DNA of 64,000 nucleotides from CAWIXB01 sp963839955 (lineage in GTDB: Bacteria > Actinomycetota > Actinomycetes > JACCUZ01): the NCBI GenBank assembly GCA_963839955.1, contig CAWIXB010000002.1, positions 42,628 to 106,627 of the forward strand, read 5' to 3'. The notes below the pieces were generated by a model that was given only the letters and a program-made list of their open reading frames with translations, made no database searches and had not been told where the DNA came from. The stretch's first letter is position 1, and the number at the start of each line of letters is the position of its first letter. Below, in pieces: positions 47,474 to 55,018 of this stretch. The position numbers and the translations under genes were made by a program.

Positions 47474-47765
47474 GTCGTCTCCTCGGGTGCGGATGTTCGT
47501 TGTAGGTGCAGACCGGGACCGCTGCGAGAACTCATCGCCGTCGGACTGCCCACAGCGTTGTGGCCACGACTTCTTGTGGGGCGACCAGGGCCCGAGTCAT
47601 CCGACCTAGACGTGGGATCTCTGTAGCATCGCAGCTGATGGAATGTGAACGGCGCCGCAAAGTTTGTCCCGCAAAATGACGATGCCATGTAGCCTTGCCT
47701 CAGCGACCACGTTGCCTCTAGTGTCCAGACATCCGATCTCTGTTCTGCGATTCCGGAGGCCGTCG

Positions 47766-50700
47766 ATGCCGCACCCACTCCCACGGAGCGCCGCACCCGG
47801 AAGTTTCTGCCGTCCGCGACGCTGGCCGACTGCCATCTTGTCCGCCCTCGCCGTCGCGGTCGCGCCGCTCGGAACCGGGCCCGCGGTCGCAGATGCGGGC
47901 CCGTACGTTGTCTCGGTCTCCCCGCATGGCTCCGCCATGGCGTGCAAGCCCTCGAAACCGTGCTCGCTGTCCGGCGCAAAGGCCAAGGTGCGCGAGCTCT
48001 TGGCGGACGGCATCGACCGGGACGTCGTCGTACAGCTCGGCGAGGGCACCTATCCCCTGTCGAAGACGCTGGCCCTGGATGGTCGGGACAGCGGTTCCCC
48101 TGAGCATCCGGTGCGCTGGGTGGGCACCGGCTCTGGTGCCAGGTTCGTCGGTGGCCGGGAGCTGACCGGGGCATGGCAGCCCTCGGCCACAGACCAGAGC
48201 ATCAAGGTGACCGACGTCCCGAAAGGGATCGACTTCGACGAGTTGTTCGTCAACGGCGAGCGGCAGATCATGGCTCGTTATCCCAACTACGATGAATCTG
48301 CTCCTCGGCTCGAGGGAACGACGACCCTGAGCACTCTCAACAGTCGCTCAGCCGGCTGGCAGGACCCCACGACCGGCTTCGTCAGGGCGATGCACTGCAA
48401 AGACTGGGGCAGTGTTTCGTTCACTATCACCGGTCGCGTCAACGACCAACTCGGTCTGAACTTCGTCGGTGACAACAACCGTCCCCAAGACTGCGGCAAT
48501 AGCGCGCGGCCCCTTAAGGCAGACGCCGTCCTCGCGGAGAACATCCGCGAGGAACTCGACATCGCCGGTGAGTGGTTCCTCGACCGGACGAGCAACAAGC
48601 TCTACCTCAAGCCCTTCGCAGGGGTCGACCTCGCCACCGCTGCCATCGAGACAGGTGAGCTCGACCAGCTCGTCACTCTCACCGGAGCCGCACCCACGAA
48701 GCCGATCCACGACATCACGCTGGAGAACGTGCACTTCGAGCGGACTCACCGGACTCTCTTCAACAGCTCCTTTGACACCCTCTCGCGGGGTGACTGGTCG
48801 GTGGTCCGCAAGGGTGCGACGTACTTGAAGAACGCACGCGACATCACGATCACAAAGTCGTCGTTCGAAGATCTCGGCGGCAATGGCGTCTTCATGGACG
48901 GCTACAACGAGCGCAACGAGGTCTCTCTCAGCACGTTTGACTCCAACGGAGCGACCGACGTGCACGTGGTGGGGTCTCCCACCGCAGTCCGCAACTATGC
49001 CGGCAACTACTTCACCACCCCCCGGATTACTGACCTGGGCAGTGGCCCGAAGACCGAGGACTATCCCCGCAACATCCTCGTCGAGGGCAATGTCATGAAG
49101 AACAACGGTCGCTACGAGAAGCAGACATCCTCGGTCAACATTTCGGTGGCCCTCGACGTCACGGTAAGGGGCAACTCGTTGTCCGACAGCCCGCGGGCTT
49201 GCCTCAACTTCTCCGACAACACATGGGGCGGCCACCTGATCCAGGACAACGACATCTTCGACTGCGTCCGCGAGACGGGGGACAACGGCTCGATCAACTC
49301 GTGGGGACGCAGCCGCTACTGGCGCACCGGCGCAAGCAGCAACCGGTTTGCCAGCCTGGCCGATGGCGTTACCTTCCAGGGCAACACCGGTGGAGAGCTC
49401 ACCACTGACCAGGCCCGCGCGATGATGCATCTCGACGTCATCAAGCCCATCACTATCGATCACAACAGGTTCTGGCACGACGGCGACTGGGCCATCGACC
49501 TTGACGACGGTTCGTCGAACTTCGTGATGACGAACAACGTGCTGCTCAAGGGAGGGGTGAAACTCCGCGACGGCTTCGAACGCACCATGCACAACAACCT
49601 GATCCTCGACGGCAGCACCTTCGAGCAGGTGAGCTACATGCCGGGCGGCGATGTCATCGAGCGCAATGTCACGCTGGGCCGGACGCCCTACAACAACGTA
49701 CTGAACGATCCGGTCCGTGCGGCCTACACGATCGGCAAGAACCTGTTCTGGAACGCCGGCTCCCCGATCGACGTCAGGGCAAGGGGCACTGGTGTCGAGA
49801 AACTCTCAGCCGACGGCAAGACGATCAACGTCAATACGAGTTGGTATCACGCGGGTCTGGACGTGGACTCGGCGGTCGGGGATCCGAGGTTCGCAAATCC
49901 CGACCCCACAGGCGCGTACGATTTTACGCTGGTCGACGACTCGCCGGCGCTGGCCTTGGGTTTTCAGAACATCCCGATGACCGGATTCGGTGCGCCAGGT
50001 GGTGCGCTCCCGCCCAAGGCCGTGCTCCCGACCGGCGATGACGCACCTGACCCGATCGAGTTAGCCCGCAAGAAGGTCGTCGAGAAGTTGATGGGTGCCG
50101 ATGTCACCAACATCACCACGGCAGCCGAGCAGTCGTCGTACGCGATCAGCGATTTCAAGGGACTCAAATTCGCAACGGTGCCCACCGGCAGCTACGCCGC
50201 CGGGGCCGGGCTGCTCAGCGGCGACCTTGTACGCACGATCAACGGCATCGAGGTCACCGAGGCTCGCAACACCTTCTGGCAGGCCTACAACGCGCTGTCG
50301 GCCGGGGCGCCGATCACCCTCGGCATACGGCGAGCCTCGACAGACGTCACGCTGAGCCTGACCAAGATCGCGACTCCCGAGCAACTCAACAACACCTCTG
50401 GCGTCGTGTACATGAACAGCGGCGCAGGCGCGCGCGAGCACTGGCTCTGGAGAGACAGAAACCGAGGCGGCGGGGGTTCCTACCTGGAGGACATCGATGC
50501 CACCCAGGACCTTGGCGACAGCTGGGAGCTCAGGTTCAACGGGACCGGCCTCGACATCATCTCGCAGGTCAACAGCGACGAGGGCGATGTTGACCTCGTC
50601 ATTGATGGCGAGTTCTACAGGACGTTGTCGTTCTTCAGCCCCAGCCGCGAATACCAGAAGACGGTCCTCTCGATCACGGGCCTCGAGCCGGGCGTGCACA

Positions 50701-50777
50701 CGATCACCGGCATCATGAAGTCGGGTGGCTACATGATCGTCGATGCCTTCAAGACGCACCCGGCATCCGGGACCTGA
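47766..50777 (+). CDS. Large secreted right-handed beta-helix protein with PDZ and C-terminal beta domain
   Basis: 1003 residues. Signal peptide about 1-43 (TAILSALAVAVAPLGTGPAVA). A parallel beta-helix (about 50-770) has repeats such as DITLENVHFERTH, DITITKSSFEDLGGNGVFMDG, NILVEGNVMKNNGRY and ITIDHNRFWHDGDW, as in carbohydrate-degrading lyases and hydrolases. A PDZ-like domain follows (about 790-870, AGLLSGDLVRTINGIEVTEA), then a beta-sandwich-like domain (about 880-1003, YLEDIDATQDLGDSWELRFNG). The ATG at 47766 is preceded by GGAGG; the earlier TTG at 47664 is unlikely. A polysaccharide substrate is likely but unknown. Confidence 0.82.
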   Translation: MPHPLPRSAAPGSFCRPRRWPTAILSALAVAVAPLGTGPAVADAGPYVVSVSPHGSAMACKPSKPCSLSGAKAKVRELLADGIDRDVVVQLGEGTYPLSKTLALDGRDSGSPEHPVRWVGTGSGARFVGGRELTGAWQPSATDQSIKVTDVPKGIDFDELFVNGERQIMARYPNYDESAPRLEGTTTLSTLNSRSAGWQDPTTGFVRAMHCKDWGSVSFTITGRVNDQLGLNFVGDNNRPQDCGNSARPLKADAVLAENIREELDIAGEWFLDRTSNKLYLKPFAGVDLATAAIETGELDQLVTLTGAAPTKPIHDITLENVHFERTHRTLFNSSFDTLSRGDWSVVRKGATYLKNARDITITKSSFEDLGGNGVFMDGYNERNEVSLSTFDSNGATDVHVVGSPTAVRNYAGNYFTTPRITDLGSGPKTEDYPRNILVEGNVMKNNGRYEKQTSSVNISVALDVTVRGNSLSDSPRACLNFSDNTWGGHLIQDNDIFDCVRETGDNGSINSWGRSRYWRTGASSNRFASLADGVTFQGNTGGELTTDQARAMMHLDVIKPITIDHNRFWHDGDWAIDLDDGSSNFVMTNNVLLKGGVKLRDGFERTMHNNLILDGSTFEQVSYMPGGDVIERNVTLGRTPYNNVLNDPVRAAYTIGKNLFWNAGSPIDVRARGTGVEKLSADGKTINVNTSWYHAGLDVDSAVGDPRFANPDPTGAYDFTLVDDSPALALGFQNIPMTGFGAPGGALPPKAVLPTGDDAPDPIELARKKVVEKLMGADVTNITTAAEQSSYAISDFKGLKFATVPTGSYAAGAGLLSGDLVRTINGIEVTEARNTFWQAYNALSAGAPITLGIRRASTDVTLSLTKIATPEQLNNTSGVVYMNSGAGAREHWLWRDRNRGGGGSYLEDIDATQDLGDSWELRFNGTGLDIISQVNSDEGDVDLVIDGEFYRTLSFFSPSREYQKTVLSITGLEPGVHTITGIMKSGGYMIVDAFKTHPASGT

Positions 50778-50877
50778 TGGCTAGTCGGAACCGATCGCAT
50801 CAAGCCCCTTTGAACTGCTCAGCTCGTCACGAGCAGGATGCCCGTGTCGTCTACGAGGGTGGCGGGGAGATCGCGTG

Positions 50878-51435
50878 TCAGTGACCCGCAGCTCCGTGTC
50901 CACCGTGGTGATGCGTGTGCTCGCCGGCGGCGGTGCTCGCTAACGCGGGTGTGGTTAGAGCTGCGACGGCGAGTGCACCGGCACCGATGGCGAGGAGCCA
51001 TCGCCCCGGCCTTCCGCGTACGCGCCGACGCCCGGGCACGACCGCGGCAAGCACCGCGACCACGGCTAGCAGCTGGAGGGCGACTGAGAGCAGGTCCGCG
51101 GTGCCGACCGGCTCAGGCGTCCACGCCGCCGGCCCTATCGGCACCCCCGTTGTCCGGCTTGCCGCCCAGAAGGCGATCAGACCAAGCTGCGACGCGATGA
51201 CCAGGTTCGCGAACGGCACGCGATCGCGGGCCAGGATCACCAGCGCAACGAGCAGCTGTGCTGTACCCACGACGATGAAGAAGGTGCCGTGCACGGGGCT
51301 GAAGGCGAGGTGTTCTCGTACGACGGCGACGTGGATGAGGCCGGCGCCGAGCAGGGCGAATCCCGCCCAGCATCGGGCGACGTCGCTTCGAACCGTTCGG
51401 AAGGTGATCGCGCGGAGCGCGCCAGGCATGGACAT
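50878..51435 (-). CDS. Integral membrane protein with His-rich tail
   Basis: 185 residues with about four membrane helices: CWAGFALLGAGLIHVAVV, GTFFIVVGTAQLLVALVIL, ADLLSVALQLLAVVAVLAAV and WLLAIGAGALAVAALTTP. The C-terminal tail is GEHTHHHGGHGAAGH. Helix 1 has a His (LIHVAV) and the tail may bind a metal such as copper or zinc. Family unknown. It is divergent from the CHRD-like surface protein at 51647. Confidence 0.65.
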   Translation of the reverse strand: MSMPGALRAITFRTVRSDVARCWAGFALLGAGLIHVAVVREHLAFSPVHGTFFIVVGTAQLLVALVILARDRVPFANLVIASQLGLIAFWAASRTTGVPIGPAAWTPEPVGTADLLSVALQLLAVVAVLAAVVPGRRRVRGRPGRWLLAIGAGALAVAALTTPALASTAAGEHTHHHGGHGAAGH

Positions 51436-51646
51436 GCGGCCTCATTTCCGCGCCCACGGCGAGGGCGCTACTCACATGGTTCGGAGCGAGGTCGGCAGTA
51501 GATGGGTCGAACGTCCTCGGTTGGCCGATGTGCACCAGTCGAAACATTCGCCCCAATCCGGATGGTAGGTCGCGCCGAATGCCTCCCTGACGGGGCGGCT
51601 CCAGCAGGTCTGGGTCGCCCGCACCCTAGGGAAGGACGACCCTCAC

Positions 51647-52450
51647 ATGCTCAATCCGATCAGGGCTGCCTTGTGCATCCCAGCGGTAGTTGCACTCGCA
51701 TTGATCTCCGCACCGGCCGCGTCGGCCCACGAGAATACGTTCACGCTCGACCTCACCGACACGATGGGAAACAACAGCGGGTCCACCGCGACTGCCGAAG
51801 TCGGCATCGACCACGACCGCATGACGGTGTCCATTGACGGCTCCGGGTTCACACCCGGGCAGCCGCACGCCCAGCACTTCCATGGCTCGTTCGACGCGGA
51901 CATGGACTTCACCTGCCCCACGTCCACGTCCGACAAGGACGGGGACGGCCAGGTCAACACCGAAGAGGGCCTGCCCCAATACGGCGACGTCATCATCTCG
52001 CTGACCACCAAGGGCGACACCAGCCCCAAGAGCGGCCTCGCGATCGAGCGCATGCCGGTCGCCGACGACAACGGCGACCTCAGCTACGAGCGCTCGATCA
52101 AGCTGCCGGCTGGCGCCGGCGAGCGCATCCAGAACCTGCACATCGTGCAGCACGGCCTCGACGTCAACGACAACGACAAGTACGACCTGGACGGGCTCGG
52201 CGAGTCCACCTTCGCTGCATCGCTCGGCGCGGACGGCATCCCCGAGGAGGCCACGAACCCGGCCACCTGCGGCACCGTCTCCGGCGCATCCGCCGGTGCT
52301 GCACCGACAGGCGGAGTCGAGACCGGAAGCGGTTCGACCAACGGTCCCGAGTCGCTCGCCATCTTCGGCCTGGGCGGACTCGCCCTCGTCGGCATGGGAG
52401 CCTCGCTGGCCTACCGCCGTCGCCTCGGCGACGCCGGCTCCACCAGTTGA
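51647..52450 (+). CDS. Surface protein, probable sortase substrate (CHRD-like)
   Basis: 267 residues. Signal peptide about 1-27 (VVALALISAPAASA), then a CHRD-like domain (ITVSIDGSGF-type strands, GQPHAQHFHGSFDADMDF, DGDGQVNTEEGLPQYGDV). A Ser/Gly linker leads to VETGSGS at 224-230, a membrane helix (SLAIFGLGGLALVGMGASLAY) and a basic end (RRRLGD). This three-part C-terminus is a sorting signal layout, with VETG in place of LPXTG. The stop overlaps the TTG start of the class F sortase, so the pair is co-made. Confidence 0.78.
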   Translation: MLNPIRAALCIPAVVALALISAPAASAHENTFTLDLTDTMGNNSGSTATAEVGIDHDRMTVSIDGSGFTPGQPHAQHFHGSFDADMDFTCPTSTSDKDGDGQVNTEEGLPQYGDVIISLTTKGDTSPKSGLAIERMPVADDNGDLSYERSIKLPAGAGERIQNLHIVQHGLDVNDNDKYDLDGLGESTFAASLGADGIPEEATNPATCGTVSGASAGAAPTGGVETGSGSTNGPESLAIFGLGGLALVGMGASLAYRRRLGDAGSTS

Positions 52451-53145
52451 GTTCAACTGCGAACCCCACTCACCGCCGTCGCGTCGTCGCGACGGCGGTG
52501 GGTGTCGCGTTGTCCGTGCTGGCCGCGGTCCTGTTCGGTGCGGCGCTGCTGAACCAGTCGCCCGCGCCGGCGGTCGGTGACCGGACAGCCGCAAGCGATC
52601 TACCGACACAGAAGCCGCGCCGGGCCGCAACGGGCGAGTACCGCACCCCGACCGGGCCGATCATGGCCCGGTCTGCCCCGACGATGGTTCGCATCCCGTC
52701 GCTGGACGTATCGAGCCCCGTCGTGCGGCTGGGTCTGAAGGACGACAACACGATGGCGGTGCCCAAGTCCGCCGAGCCGACCGGCTGGTTCGGCCAGAGC
52801 CCCACGCCGGGGTCTCTCGGACCGGCCGTCCTCGCCGGGCACGTGACGTGGCAGCGGGAGCCGGCGGTGTTCTTCAAGCTGCGAAAGATCCGCAAGGGCG
52901 CCCGGATCGAGATCGACCGGCGGGACGGCAGTACGGCGATCTTCCGGGTGACGTCGGTCGGGCAGTACGCCAAGTCGGCGTTCCCGACGGAGAAGGTCTA
53001 CGGATCCACGGACCGTGCGGCACTGAGACTCATCACCTGCGGAGGCGTGTTCGACGGCGAGACCAGCCGTTACTCCGACAACGTGGTCGTCCTGGCCGAG
53101 CTGACCGGTGGTGACGGATCCGCCGCTTCGCCTACGGGCATGTAG
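52447..53145 (+). CDS. Class F sortase
   Basis: 232 residues. One N-terminal membrane anchor (VVATAVGVALSVLAAVLFGAALL, about 14-36), a Pro-rich linker and a compact sortase domain. Catalytic residues are His132 in LAGHVTW, Cys198 in LITCGG and a following Arg in ETSRYSDNVVV. The family joins surface proteins to the envelope by transpeptidation. TTG start overlaps the preceding stop (TTGA). The adjacent 51647 protein is the likely substrate. Confidence 0.9.
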   Translation: MSSTANPTHRRRVVATAVGVALSVLAAVLFGAALLNQSPAPAVGDRTAASDLPTQKPRRAATGEYRTPTGPIMARSAPTMVRIPSLDVSSPVVRLGLKDDNTMAVPKSAEPTGWFGQSPTPGSLGPAVLAGHVTWQREPAVFFKLRKIRKGARIEIDRRDGSTAIFRVTSVGQYAKSAFPTEKVYGSTDRAALRLITCGGVFDGETSRYSDNVVVLAELTGGDGSAASPTGM

Positions 53146-53178
53146 AGGGCACGCGGGGTTTCATAGCCGCAAATGACG

Positions 53179-53222
53179 AAGGCCCGGGCCGGGTGAGTGT
53201 GCCTCTGGCCTGGGCCTTTGTG
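53179..53222. terminator. Terminator between sortase and tRNA-Gly
   Basis: AAGGCCCGGGCC (53179-53190) is complementary to GGCCTGGGCCTT (53207-53218) apart from one central mismatch, with a 16-base loop, and TTTG follows. It lies between the plus-strand sortase and the minus-strand tRNA, so it may serve both. Confidence 0.75.
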
Positions 53223-53223
53223 G

Positions 53224-53297
53224 TGGAGCGGGTGACGAGAATCGAACTCGCACTGTCAGCTTGGGAAGCTGATGTTCTGCCATTGAACTACACCCGC
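53224..53297 (-). tRNA. tRNA-Gly (anticodon CCC)
   Basis: A full cloverleaf of 74 bases: acceptor GCGGGTG with CACCCGC, D arm GTTC/GAAC, anticodon arm TCAGC-TTCCCAA-GCTGA (anticodon CCC), T arm GCGAG-TTCGATT-CTCGT (one G-T pair), discriminator T and an encoded CCA. No intron. Confidence 0.97.
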
Positions 53298-53343
53298 GGG
53301 CGAACGAATCGGCATCTTACAGGCGTCCAGATAAGGTCGCAGC

Positions 53344-53919
53344 GTGCTGCTCTCGGACCGTGACATCCGCAAGGAGATCGAGTCAGGTCGGGTCGCCCTG
53401 ACGCCCTACGACCCGGCCATGATCCAGCCGTCCAGCGTGGACGTGCGTATGGACCGCTACTTCCGCGTCTTCGAGAATCATCGCTACCCCCACATCGACC
53501 CCTCGGTCGAGCAGGCCGAGCTGACCCGCCTCGTCGAGCCCGATGGGCAGGACCCCTTCATCCTGCATCCGGGGGAGTTCGCCCTGGCTTCGACGTTCGA
53601 GGTCGTCACCCTCCCCGACGACGTGGCGGCACGGCTCGAGGGCAAGTCGAGCCTCGGCCGCCTGGGCCTGCTCACCCACTCGACCGCCGGCTTCATCGAC
53701 GCCGGCTTCAGCGGCCACGTCACGCTGGAGCTCTCCAACGTCGCGACCCTGCCGATCAAGCTGTGGCCCGGCATGAAGATCGGCCAGCTCTGCTTCTTCA
53801 AGCTCTCCAGCCCTGCCGAGGCGCCGTACGGCTCGGGTGCGGCCGGGTCGCGCTACCAGGGGCAGCGCGGCCCGACGGCCTCACGCTCGTTCCAGAACTT
53901 CCACCGCACCGACGTCTGA
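53344..53919 (+). CDS. dcd: dCTP deaminase (probably bifunctional with dUTPase)
   Basis: A 191-residue trimeric nucleotide enzyme. The start is MLLSDRDIRKEIESGRVALTP, followed by IQPSSVDVRMDRYFRVF, ARLEGKSSLGRLGLL, THSTAGFIDAGFSGHVTLEL (catalytic Glu) and a C-terminal flexible SRYQGQRGPTASRSF loop closing the active site. Actinobacterial enzymes of this type convert dCTP to dUMP directly, which I infer here. GTG start. Confidence 0.95.
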   Translation: MLLSDRDIRKEIESGRVALTPYDPAMIQPSSVDVRMDRYFRVFENHRYPHIDPSVEQAELTRLVEPDGQDPFILHPGEFALASTFEVVTLPDDVAARLEGKSSLGRLGLLTHSTAGFIDAGFSGHVTLELSNVATLPIKLWPGMKIGQLCFFKLSSPAEAPYGSGAAGSRYQGQRGPTASRSFQNFHRTDV

Positions 53920-53944
53920 CCCATCAGCCGGCGGGCCTCGCGCG

Positions 53945-53999
53945 GACTGTTACGTACGGCAGGGCGGCGGGGGCAAGGCACCTGCCGTACGTAACAGTC
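53945..53999. repeat. Intergenic hairpin with a 19-bp perfect stem
   Basis: Arms 53945-53963 (GACTGTTACGTACGGCAGG) and 53981-53999 are perfectly complementary, with a 17-base G-rich loop. It lies between dcd and hemerythrin, which are convergent. The sequence differs from the 37691/54829 element but is similar in size and in stem perfection. No T-run, so it is not an ordinary terminator. Confidence 0.85.
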
Positions 54000-54033
54000 G
54001 ATCAAGGGCGCGACGAAGCAGCGCGCGCGGTTC

Positions 54034-54678
54034 CTAGGCGGGGACGGGCACGGCAGCGACGCCGCCGTACAGCTTCGCGAAGCGCTTGGCGTACGCCGGC
54101 AGGACCACGTACTTGAGCACCGGCCGTGCCGGCAGCGGGACGCCACGCAGCGCCTCGGCCTGCTCCTCGGGGGTCGATGCGGAGGCGAGCCAGCCGACGA
54201 TCATCGGCAGCCGCTTGCGGTCGAGCTGCTTCATGATCTTCTTGCCGTCCTTGTCCCACTCCTTGGCAGTGAAGTGGATCCGGATCAGCGGCACCGCCTC
54301 CGCCTCCTCCTCGTCGAGGTGGGCGTTGAGCATGTCGTGCAGCCGGTACAGGTCGTCGACGCGCTCGGCGATCGGCCGGGACTTGTCGGTGACCGCGGTG
54401 AACAGCGGGTCCATGTCCTCGTGCTGGCTCTCCAGCCGCGCCAGCGCCGGCGCAGCCTCGGGCGCCCGTGCGACCAGGGTCGGCCACACGTGGTCGTCCT
54501 CAGCGGTGTGGTGGTGGTGCAGCAGGTGCATGACGAGGTCGATCTGGTCGTCGAGCAGAGCCGCGTGCGCGTCGTCGCGCACTGCCTGCGCAGCGGCCGC
54601 GATACGGCCGAACTCGGCGCGGAAGCCGCGGTGTCCCATCAGGAAGCCCGAGAGGTCTGGCCCTGCGGTGGCGGTCAT
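54034..54678 (-). CDS. Hemerythrin-like domain protein
   Basis: A 214-residue four-helix protein of the hemerythrin HHE cation-binding family. Metal ligands are visible in LLHHHHTAEDDHVWP, LESQHEDMDP and MLNAHLDEEEAEAVPLI, and a longer C-terminal helix region follows. It likely binds di-iron for oxygen, nitric oxide or redox sensing. The frame is open to 54795, but MTATAGPDLSG (54678) has AAGGAGCACCAC before it. Confidence 0.88.
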   Translation of the reverse strand: MTATAGPDLSGFLMGHRGFRAEFGRIAAAAQAVRDDAHAALLDDQIDLVMHLLHHHHTAEDDHVWPTLVARAPEAAPALARLESQHEDMDPLFTAVTDKSRPIAERVDDLYRLHDMLNAHLDEEEAEAVPLIRIHFTAKEWDKDGKKIMKQLDRKRLPMIVGWLASASTPEEQAEALRGVPLPARPVLKYVVLPAYAKRFAKLYGGVAAVPVPA

Positions 54679-54828
54679 GTGGTGCTCCTTCGTCGGTGAG
54701 TCGGTACGACGAAGGTGCAGCCACCGCCTTGCGGCAGGCTTGCCGCCGACTTGCAACCCGCTGCAACCCGCTGCAACCGGAATCCAACCCCACAAATCGC
54801 CGCCACCCCATCAGCCGCCACCAATCAG

Positions 54829-54892
54829 CGGTGATCATGCAGTTGTGCAGGTAGTTGCAGGGCGAAGCACCCGCACAACTGCATGATCACCG
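54829..54892. repeat. Palindromic intergenic element, copy 2 (20-bp perfect stem)
   Basis: Arms 54829-54848 and 54873-54892 match the stem of the element at 37691-37755, and the 24-base loop is a near copy (AGGTAGTTGCAGGGCGAAGC, then ACCC). Conservation of both stem and loop at two sites implies a dispersed family in this genome. Confidence 0.9.
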
Positions 54893-54896
54893 ACGA

Positions 54897-55014
54897 AGGG
54901 GCGGGTGGGCGAGGGGGTGAGGGGCGGTGGCGAGGGGGTGAGGGGCGGGTGGGCGAGGAGGTGATGGGTGAGGGGTGAGGGGTGAGGGGGTGAGGGGTGA
55001 GGGGTGAGGGGTGG
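54897..55014 (+). repeat. G-rich tandem repeat (GGGGTGA units)
   Basis: About 118 bases built from runs of three to five G separated by short TGA, CGA or CGGT spacers. It becomes a regular 7-base GGGGTGA array from 54966. Many G-runs on one strand could fold as G-quadruplexes, or as i-motifs on the other strand. It begins right after the palindromic element and ends four bases before the permease stop codon. Confidence 0.85.
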
Positions 55015-55018
55015 CAGA

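Larger units (their letters stand above)
54679..55018. other. Gene-free region between hemerythrin and the ABC permease
   Basis: 340 bases. From left to right: the hemerythrin promoter zone with a CTGCAACCCG direct repeat (near 54760), the palindromic element at 54829-54892, and a G-rich tandem repeat reaching the permease stop. No coding frame is evident. Confidence 0.7.

Noticed and set aside
53944..54000. Rho-independent terminator for dcd
   Set aside because: The stem is strong but no T-run follows on either side, so I list it as a palindromic repeat.
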